From NCBI GenBank assembly GCA_031177445.1, contig JAPSGP010000053.1, positions 1 to 12,220 of the forward strand: a stretch of DNA of 12,220 nucleotides, in the 5' to 3' direction. Positions 1 through 5,192 of the stretch are shown in pieces. This DNA comes from Acidimicrobiia bacterium. GTDB lineage: Bacteria > Actinomycetota > Acidimicrobiia > IMCC26256 > JACDBD01. The translations under genes were made by a program, and so were the position numbers. The notes beneath the pieces are model-generated. The model had not been told where the DNA came from. It saw only the letters and a list, made by a program, of their open reading frames with translations, and ran no database searches. Numbering within the stretch: the first letter of the stretch is position 1; every line of letters begins with the position of its first letter.

Positions 1-216
1 CGACGGAAACGCGATCGTCAGCTCGACCGTCATGTGGTGCATCGTCAGGGGGTTGGGGTCGCCCTCGAAGTAAAGCCCGGCCGGCTTCTCGTCGTGCACG
101 GTGCCTCGAGCGACGATCTCCGCTTCGTTGCGCCGGTACACGCGCACCGCATAGGTCCGATCGTGCAGTGGCTCGAGACCGGATTCGTCGACGGGTGATC
201 CAGTGGTCACAGTCAT
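1..216 (-). CDS. DUF2889-like protein, N-terminal part (cut by window edge)
   Basis: An open frame of 72 codons runs from an ATG at 216 off the left edge. The peptide begins MTVTTGSPVDES and continues with an RVYRRN segment, a GTVHDEKPAGLYF segment and a PLTMHHMTVELTI segment. This arrangement (arginine-rich strand, 'G.+.D.KP', then a conserved 'hHhM.VeL.i') is what I associate with the DUF2889 family of small proteins of unknown function, often near acyl-CoA metabolism genes in actinobacteria and proteobacteria. The family call is from memory of its pattern. A strong Shine-Dalgarno (AAGGAGG, 230-236) lies 13 nt before the ATG, slightly far but in the right direction. The gene diverges from the acyl-CoA synthetase, so the two may share regulation. 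No biochemical function can be assigned. Confidence 0.62.
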   Translation of the reverse strand, partial: MTVTTGSPVDESGLEPLHDRTYAVRVYRRNEAEIVARGTVHDEKPAGLYFEGDPNPLTMHHMTVELTIAFPS

Positions 217-348
217 CGCGACAGTCTCGCCTCCTTCATGCGCCCAGTGCATCGAGCGCCCCGAGCTCCTCGGCCGCGACGTCCCCGAGCTCAGGCCCGG
301 TTGGCCCGAGTCGCCAGCCTTGGACGAGTTCGAGTAGCCAAGACGCTC

Positions 349-1881
349 GTGCACCTGAGCCTGCGTGCCGAGCAAGCTCCCGACCGGCGGGCCGTCGTCA
401 TTGGTTCCGGCGGCGCCTCCATCACGTACCACCAGCTCGATCAGCGCTCGAACCGCCTCGCCCAACTCCTGCGCAGCCGCGGCCTCGGCCGGGGTGCGGT
501 GCTCGCGATCTTCCTCGAGAACCATCCCCGCTTCCTCGAGGTCGCGTGGTCGGCGCAACGCTCCGGCATGTACTTCACTACGATCAACTCGCACCTGACA
601 GTCGACGAAGCCGCGTACATCGTGAACGACTGCGGTGCCACGGCCGTGGTGTCGAGTCCGAGGCTCGCGGGGGTTGCGCGCGGGTTCGACTCCGCCCGGT
701 GCCCCGGGCTCGAGGTACGGCTCATGGTCGACTCCGTCCCGAAAGACCTCGGGGGCTGGGAGTGTTATCCGGACGCCGCCGCCGGCCAGCCAGGTACGCC
801 GGTGCCAGATGAGTGCGAGGGCGACTTCATGCTCTACTCCTCCGGCACCACCGGTCGCCCGAAGGGGATCCAGCGGCCGCTCGCGTTTCCGCCTGTGGGG
901 GAAGGCATGCTGGGCGCGGTGCCGTTCCTCCAGGCGATCGGCTTCGCCGAGGGCGACACCTATCTCTGTCCGGCGCCGCTGTACCACGCGGCGCCCGTCG
1001 GCTGGTCGATGGGCGCGCACCGTCTCGGCGGCACGGTCGTCGTGATGGAGCGGTTCGACCCCGAGCTCGCTCTCGCCCTGATCGAGCGGGAGCGGGTCAC
1101 GCACGCCCAGTTCGTGCCCACGATGTTCGTGCGCATGTTGAAGCTTCGCCCCGAGGCGCGCGGCGGCTATGACCTGTCGAGCTTGCGGTCGGTGGTACAC
1201 GCGGCCGCGCCGTGCCCGGTGGAAGTCAAGCGACAGATGATCGACTGGTGGGGGCCGATCATCAGCGAGTACTACTCGTCAACCGAGGGCGTCGGCGCGA
1301 CCTTCATCACCGCCGAGGAGTGGCTCGAGCATCCCGGCTCGGTCGGCAGATCCATGATCGGCGAGCCTCACATCCTCGACGATGACGGCAACGAGCTGCC
1401 GATCGGTGAAGTCGGCACGATCTGGTTCGACGGCGGGCTGTCGTTCGAGTACCACAACGACCCCGAGAAGACCGCAGCGCTCTACAACGAGCGCGGCTGG
1501 CGCACCGTGGGCGACATGGGCCGCCTCGACGACGACGGTTACCTCTACCTCACCGACCGCAAGGCGTTCATGATCATCTCCGGCGGCGTGAACATCTATC
1601 CGCAGGAGGCCGAGGACGTCCTCGTGACGCACCCGAAGGTGCTCGACGTCGCGGTGTTCGGGGTGCCCGACGCCGAGATGGGCGAGCAGGTCAAGGCAGC
1701 GGTGCAGCCGGTCGACTGGGTCGACGCCGGCCCCGAGCTGGAAGCCGAGCTGCTCGAGTTCTGCCGGCAGCGTCTGGCGTCGTACAAGTGCCCGCGCTCG
1801 GTCGACTTCCACCGCGAGCTTCCCCGGCTCGACACCGGCAAGCTGTACAAGCGGGTGCTGCGCGACGCGTACTGGAGGTGA
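349..1881 (+). CDS. Acyl-CoA synthetase / AMP-binding (FadD-type) ligase
   Basis: Class I adenylate-forming enzyme, expected to activate a carboxylic acid with ATP to an acyl-adenylate and transfer it to CoA. With the GTG start at 349 it has 510 residues, normal for the family. Visible core motifs: P-loop YSSGTTGRPKG (163-173), APLYHAAP (substrate-side His), YYSSTE (308-313), GWRTVGD (383-389), hinge region DRKAFMIISGGVNIYP (from 403) and C-terminal DTGKLYKR with the catalytic Lys at 498. The frame stays open back to an ATG at 238, but that extra 37-residue stretch is Arg/Pro-rich, unlike family N-termini, and its ATG overlaps the divergent gene's ribosome binding site. GTG 349 gives MHLSLRAEQAPDRRAVV, where homologues usually begin; no good Shine-Dalgarno precedes either start. 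The substrate is unknown: fatty, steroid-derived or aromatic acids are all possible. It converges with pdxH. Confidence 0.93.
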   Translation: MHLSLRAEQAPDRRAVVIGSGGASITYHQLDQRSNRLAQLLRSRGLGRGAVLAIFLENHPRFLEVAWSAQRSGMYFTTINSHLTVDEAAYIVNDCGATAVVSSPRLAGVARGFDSARCPGLEVRLMVDSVPKDLGGWECYPDAAAGQPGTPVPDECEGDFMLYSSGTTGRPKGIQRPLAFPPVGEGMLGAVPFLQAIGFAEGDTYLCPAPLYHAAPVGWSMGAHRLGGTVVVMERFDPELALALIERERVTHAQFVPTMFVRMLKLRPEARGGYDLSSLRSVVHAAAPCPVEVKRQMIDWWGPIISEYYSSTEGVGATFITAEEWLEHPGSVGRSMIGEPHILDDDGNELPIGEVGTIWFDGGLSFEYHNDPEKTAALYNERGWRTVGDMGRLDDDGYLYLTDRKAFMIISGGVNIYPQEAEDVLVTHPKVLDVAVFGVPDAEMGEQVKAAVQPVDWVDAGPELEAELLEFCRQRLASYKCPRSVDFHRELPRLDTGKLYKRVLRDAYWR

Positions 1882-1960
1882 CGCTCTTCGCGGTGTGACG
1901 CCCGTGAGCTGACGAAACACCTGCTGGAGCTCGTCGACCGCTAGCCGTCGCAAGACGTCG

Positions 1961-2560
1961 TCACGGCGCCAGGCGCTCGAGGGTCCAGGTGCCGTCCGCC
2001 TTCCAGTAGCGAAGGCGGTCGTGGAGTCGATCTTCTCGGTGCTCCCAGAACTCGAACTCCGACGGAGCGACGCGGTACCCGCCCCAGAACGGCGGCAGCG
2101 GGACGTCGCCCTCGCCGAAGCGGGCGGCGAGGCGCTCGACCTCGGCTTCGAGCTCAGCCCGACTTGCGACCGGCTCGCTCTGCCGCGACGCCCACGCGCT
2201 GAGCTGGCTCGCCCGCGGCCGGTTGCGCCAGTACGTCTCCGACTCCACCGGCGACAGGCGCCCGACGACCCCGGTGGCGCGCACCTGGCGATGGAGCGCG
2301 GCCCAGTGCAGCAGGAGCGCGGCGCGTGGGTTGTCCGCGAGCTCGCGGCCCTTGCGACTCTCGTAGTTCGTGTAGAAGCACAGGCCGCGCTCGTCGAAGC
2401 CGCGCAGCAGGACGACCCGCGCCGACGGTAGGCCATCGGGGGAAGCGGTCGCGACCACGAGGTGGTCCGCGTCGCCGCCGGCAGCCCCCACCGCCTCCGC
2501 GTACCAACGGCGGAACTGCACGATCGGATCGGGATCGACGTCGTGCTCGCTCAGAGCCAT
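1961..2560 (-). CDS. pdxH: Pyridoxamine 5'-phosphate oxidase
   Basis: FMN-dependent cytoplasmic enzyme oxidising pyridoxamine- or pyridoxine-5'-phosphate to pyridoxal 5'-phosphate with O2 (vitamin B6 salvage and last step of the DXP-dependent route). The product is 199 residues, slightly shorter than E. coli PdxH (about 218), mainly at the N-terminus. Diagnostic stretches: SARVVLLRGFDERGLCFYTN (47-66) and SRKGRELADNP for FMN binding, QVRATGVVGRLS (92-103), YWRNRPRASQLSAWAS (110-125), and the C-terminal signature FWGGYRVAP (158-166) followed by EFWEHREDRLHDR (170-182) and ERLAP at the end. The ATG at 2560 is supported by GAGGAG at 2566-2571 with a 5-nt spacer; the frame continues upstream to 2641 but without family similarity. 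It lies 31 nt downstream of the Mth938-like gene, probably co-transcribed. Confidence 0.95.
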   Translation of the reverse strand: MALSEHDVDPDPIVQFRRWYAEAVGAAGGDADHLVVATASPDGLPSARVVLLRGFDERGLCFYTNYESRKGRELADNPRAALLLHWAALHRQVRATGVVGRLSPVESETYWRNRPRASQLSAWASRQSEPVASRAELEAEVERLAARFGEGDVPLPPFWGGYRVAPSEFEFWEHREDRLHDRLRYWKADGTWTLERLAP

Positions 2561-2591
2561 GCGTGCTCCTCGTCGGAACGAGTACCGGCAG

Positions 2592-2966
2592 TCAGCACGT
2601 CGTATGGAACAGCGCGGCGACACGCTCGCCGGCGGCGGCAAGTCGGTTGTAGGCCGCGATCGCGGCCTCCGTCTCGTCGAGCACGATCTGTACGCCGCGT
2701 TCCTCCAAGAGGTCGATGGTCTCCCGGCAGGTCTCGAGTCGTAGCTCGCGACCGCGGCTCAACACCACGATCGCAGGGTCGTGCTCGAGGAGCTCGTGCA
2801 CGTCTCCGGGCTGGATGCCGGGGCGGTGTCGCGTGCCAGTCTCGTTCCAGTCCCATGCCCGGCCGCCGCCCGGCCACAGCTTGGCGTCGCGCAACGAACC
2901 CATCGAGTCGACCTCGATTCGGCCCCATTCGTGACGGAGCACGCGTGGCGAGGACTCCGGGCCCAC
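2592..2966 (-). CDS. Mth938-like (DUF498/AAMDC family) small protein
   Basis: A 124-residue protein with an almost complete Mth938-like domain (PF04430). Landmarks are HEWGRIEVDS near the N-terminus, SLRDAKLWPGGGRAWDW, NETGTRHRPGIQPGDVHELL, then IVVLSRGRELRL, LLEERGVQIVLDETEAAIAAYN and the terminal GERVAALFHTTC. The WPGGGRAWDW and ETGT.H.PGI blocks are the strongest indicators. The family's fold is known from archaeal Mth938 and human AAMDC, but its bacterial function is not established; a binding or assembly role is only a guess. The start taken is GTG at 2966, because homologues have a short segment before the 'WG.I.V' strand; GTG at 2942 is an alternative, and neither has an ideal Shine-Dalgarno. 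It precedes pdxH on the same strand and diverges from the GntR gene. Confidence 0.85.
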   Translation of the reverse strand: MGPESSPRVLRHEWGRIEVDSMGSLRDAKLWPGGGRAWDWNETGTRHRPGIQPGDVHELLEHDPAIVVLSRGRELRLETCRETIDLLEERGVQIVLDETEAAIAAYNRLAAAGERVAALFHTTC

Positions 2967-3048
2967 GCCTTCAACCTATCGACCGCGTCCTCCCAGCGTT
3001 TGTGCAGTTGGCTCTATGGATCTTGCGTCCCTCGTCACCTGCCGGGCG

Positions 3049-3054
3049 TAGCAT
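3049..3054 (+). promoter_or_regulatory. Candidate -10 element of the GntR gene
   Basis: TAGCAT matches the actinobacterial TAnnnT -10 pattern and would place a transcription start near 3061, giving a leader of about 20 nt that contains the AAGGA ribosome binding site. The only -35-like hexamer (TTGCGT, 3023-3028) is 20 nt upstream, longer than ideal. I saw no clear GntR-type palindrome in the 113-bp divergent gap. Confidence 0.3.
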
Positions 3055-3079
3055 CGAAACCTCACAAAGGACATATTGA

Positions 3080-3856
3080 ATGAACCAGAAGGTCAGCCTG
3101 GCGGCCGTGGCGTCGCCGGTCCGCGTGCCCAAGACGGCCGAGCTCGTTGCCTCGCATCTGCGGCGCCAGATCGTCCGCGGTGAGCTGAAGGAGGGCGACG
3201 CGCTGCCGCCCGAGAGCGCGCTGATGGACCAGTTCGGCGTCTCGCGCCCCACCCTGCGGGAGGCATTCCGGGTGCTCGAGTCCGAGGCGCTGATCAGCGT
3301 GCGCCGCGGCGCCCGCGGCGGTGCGCGCGTGCACACGCCCGACGCCAATGTCGCCGCCCGATATGCAGGGTTGGTGCTCCAGTTCCGCGGCGCGACGCTC
3401 GCCGACGTCTATGCCGGCCGTCGGGCGATCGAGCTCGCCGCGCTCGCCATGCTGGCGTCGAGGAAGCCCAGCGCGGCGGCGCTCAAGCCGCTCGAGCGCA
3501 ACCTTGACGAGATGGACGCGCACGCCGATGACCCGGCGAAGATGGCGCTCCTCCTGCAGGACTTCCACCGTCTCCTGGTCGACGTCGCCCGCAACCAGAC
3601 GCTCACGATCTTCGCGGAGATGATCGACCACGTCATCTCGCTCCAAGGAGAGGCGTACGTCGCTCGCACGAGTCACCAGCCCGAGACCCGGAAGGGTGCC
3701 AAGGACGGAACCCGTACCCATCACCGCCTGCTCGAGCTGCTGCGGGCCGGCAAGGGAGTCGACGCCATCGATCTGTGGCGTCGCCATCTCGACGAAGCCT
3801 CCGCGATCGTGCTCCGCGGCGCCGGCGCCACGACCGTGCTCGACTCGCTCGCGTGA
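3080..3856 (+). CDS. GntR-family transcriptional regulator, FadR/FCD subfamily
   Basis: A 258-residue DNA-binding regulator. The N-terminal winged helix-turn-helix (about residues 18-90) includes ELVASHLRRQIVRGELKEGD, LPPESALMDQFGVSRPTLREA and a wing rich in Arg/Gly. The C-terminal FCD ligand-binding domain (about 105-245) contains a DVYAGRRAIE helix, DFHRLLVDVARNQTL (His163), THHRLLELLRAGK (His215) and WRRHLDEA (His236). Three histidines of the usual FCD metal site are kept, but four residues before His163, where an Asp is common, there is Leu; the Asp sits two residues before it. The ATG is preceded by AAGGA at 3067-3071. Such proteins usually repress by binding palindromes near their own promoter until an organic or fatty-acid-type effector binds. 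The target here is unknown; the divergent Mth938-pdxH pair and the nearby acyl-CoA synthetase are candidates only. Confidence 0.93.
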   Translation: MNQKVSLAAVASPVRVPKTAELVASHLRRQIVRGELKEGDALPPESALMDQFGVSRPTLREAFRVLESEALISVRRGARGGARVHTPDANVAARYAGLVLQFRGATLADVYAGRRAIELAALAMLASRKPSAAALKPLERNLDEMDAHADDPAKMALLLQDFHRLLVDVARNQTLTIFAEMIDHVISLQGEAYVARTSHQPETRKGAKDGTRTHHRLLELLRAGKGVDAIDLWRRHLDEASAIVLRGAGATTVLDSLA

Positions 3857-3866
3857 GCAAGCATCC

Positions 3867-4337
3867 TCACCAGTAGCGGCCCATGAGCTCGTGCGACCAC
3901 GCCGGCTGGCGCACCTCCCCTCGAGGAGCGAACTCGACGAGGTACGGCTTGACGTCCAGCACCGGTGTCCCGTCGACGGCGTCCAACCCCCGGACTCGAA
4001 GCTCCAGCCCGGCGACGCCCAACAACTCGCAGGTCGTCACGCCGATCCGGTTGGGCCGCGCCTTGGCCCGTTGGGCGAAGATGCCGACCCGGGGCCAGTC
4101 CGTCCGTGCTCGCGGGTGGCGCGCGCCGAGGTTGATCTCGTCGTCGCGCACGAGGTGGAAGAGGTAGACGACCTCGATATGAGAGAACGCTTCAAGCCCT
4201 GTGAGCGCGTCGGCGGTGAACCTCGTGCGGTCGAGGACGATCGCCGCCTCGACCGCTCCCCAGCCGTCGTCGGTCGCATCTGATCGTCCACCCCGCACCA
4301 CGCCGACGGGCTGAACTTCGAGGGCCTCTGCCGGCAT
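3867..4337 (-). CDS. TrmO-family (TsaA/YaeB, UPF0066) tRNA N6-methyltransferase-like protein
   Basis: A 156-residue single-domain protein of the TrmO beta-barrel family. In E. coli, TrmO uses S-adenosylmethionine to N6-methylate threonylcarbamoyladenosine at position 37 of ANN-decoding tRNAs. Visible family blocks: VGVVRGGRSD (11-20), GLEAFSHIEVVYLFH (47-61), the long conserved core HPRARTDWPRVGIFAQR (74-90) with RPNRIGVT (94-101), LDAVDGTPVLDVKPY (118-132) and RGEVRQPAW near the end. It lacks the C-terminal extension of the about 235-residue E. coli protein, as do many short archaeal and actinobacterial members. Some short members may modify other substrates, so exact specificity is inferred. 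The ATG at 4337 is well supported by GAGGAGG at 4342-4348. It converges on the GntR gene with a 10-nt gap and diverges from the HAD gene. Confidence 0.88.
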   Translation of the reverse strand: MPAEALEVQPVGVVRGGRSDATDDGWGAVEAAIVLDRTRFTADALTGLEAFSHIEVVYLFHLVRDDEINLGARHPRARTDWPRVGIFAQRAKARPNRIGVTTCELLGVAGLELRVRGLDAVDGTPVLDVKPYLVEFAPRGEVRQPAWSHELMGRYW

Positions 4338-4434
4338 GCCACCTCCTCGTCACAGGAACAGCGTCGTTCTACACCGGTGTCCCCGCCACGTCGTGCCGGC
4401 GCGTCCAGCGCCCGGTCCAATGCCCGTCGACTCT

Positions 4435-4440
4435 TAGACT
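4435..4440 (+). promoter_or_regulatory. Candidate -10 element for a leaderless HAD-GH65 transcript
   Basis: TAGACT fits the actinobacterial TAnnnT -10 consensus and ends 8 nt before the ATG at 4449. That spacing puts the transcription start at or next to the A of the start codon. No Shine-Dalgarno sequence is present in the short C-rich stretch between them, consistent with leaderless translation. A convincing -35 hexamer is not visible. Confidence 0.5.
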
Positions 4441-4448
4441 CTCGCCCC

Positions 4449-5192
4449 ATGCCGAGCCTGCCGGACGGGATCACGGCCTGCTTGTTCGACATGGACGGCG
4501 TCCTCACCGAGACCGCCAAGGTCCACGCGGCCGCGTGGAAGCAGATGTTCGACGAGTTCCTGAAGGGCTGGTCGGAACGTACGGGGAAGCCGTTCCAACC
4601 GTTCGACGCCGTCGCCGAGTACGACGAATACGTCGACGGCAAGCCGCGCTACGACGGCGTCCAGTCGTTCCTCGCCTCCCGGGGCATCAGCCTGCCCCGC
4701 GGCACGCCCAGTGATCCTCCCGACGCCGAGACCGTCGACGCACTCGGGAACCGCAAGAACGAGATCGTCCTAGGACTGATCCACGAGCAGGGGGTCGAGG
4801 CGTACCCGGGCTCGGTCCGGTACGTGCACTCCGTGCGCGAGGCCGGACTGCACACGGCCGTCGTCTCGTCCAGCGCCAACTGCCACGACGTGCTCGTGGC
4901 CGCGGGGATCGCCGACCTGTTCGAGGTGCGGGTCGACGGCGTCGCTGTCGAACGCGAGGGGCTCGCAGGCAAGCCCGCTCCCGATACCTACCTGGCGGCG
5001 GCACGCGACATCGGCGTCGAGCCCGCAGCCGCGGCCGTGTTCGAGGACGCGCTCGCGGGAGTGGAAGCAGGGCGAGCCGGTCACTTCGGATTTGTGGTCG
5101 GTGTCGATCGGGTCGGGCAGGCCGACGCGCTCCGTGCGCACGGCGCCGACATCGTCGTCCAGGACCTCGCCGAGCTCCTCCCCGCGTCGTGA
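4449..5192 (+). CDS. Beta-phosphoglucomutase-family HAD hydrolase
   Basis: A 247-residue HAD-superfamily enzyme, likely interconverting beta-glucose-1-phosphate and glucose-6-phosphate via an aspartyl-phosphate. HAD motifs: DMDGVLT (14-20) with nucleophile Asp14 and acid/base Asp16, SSSAN (140-144), GKPAPDTY with Lys175, and FEDALAGVEAG with Glu199-Asp200. The cap region carries TETAKVHAAAW and YVDGKPRYDGVQSFLASRG (61-79), blocks I associate with the beta-PGM family and with M. tuberculosis Rv3400. The ATG at 4449 starts close to motif I as in homologues; an upstream ATG at 4377 would add 24 unlikely Ser/Arg-rich residues. The stop overlaps the GH65 start (GTGA), so the two are translationally coupled. 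In this pairing the HAD enzyme would take the sugar phosphate released by the GH65 partner. A phosphatase role (OtsB-like annotation in mycobacteria) is a less likely alternative. Confidence 0.9.
   Translation: MPSLPDGITACLFDMDGVLTETAKVHAAAWKQMFDEFLKGWSERTGKPFQPFDAVAEYDEYVDGKPRYDGVQSFLASRGISLPRGTPSDPPDAETVDALGNRKNEIVLGLIHEQGVEAYPGSVRYVHSVREAGLHTAVVSSSANCHDVLVAAGIADLFEVRVDGVAVEREGLAGKPAPDTYLAAARDIGVEPAAAAVFEDALAGVEAGRAGHFGFVVGVDRVGQADALRAHGADIVVQDLAELLPAS

Noticed and set aside
238..348. N-terminal extension of the acyl-CoA synthetase from ATG 238.
   Set aside because: It is Arg/Pro-rich without family similarity, and its ATG overlaps the ribosome binding site of the divergent gene. GTG 349 fits the family start better, although 238 cannot be fully excluded.
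1882..1944. Twenty open codons in frame after the acyl-CoA synthetase TGA, ending ...ELTKHLLELVDR then TAG, suggesting readthrough or a lost C-terminus.
   Set aside because: Twenty stop-free codons are expected by chance at this GC content, and the ligase already ends normally after the catalytic Lys motif.
1945..1960. Short hairpin CGTC-GCAA-GACG between convergent genes, considered as a terminator.
   Set aside because: The stem is only 4 bp and has no T-run on either side.
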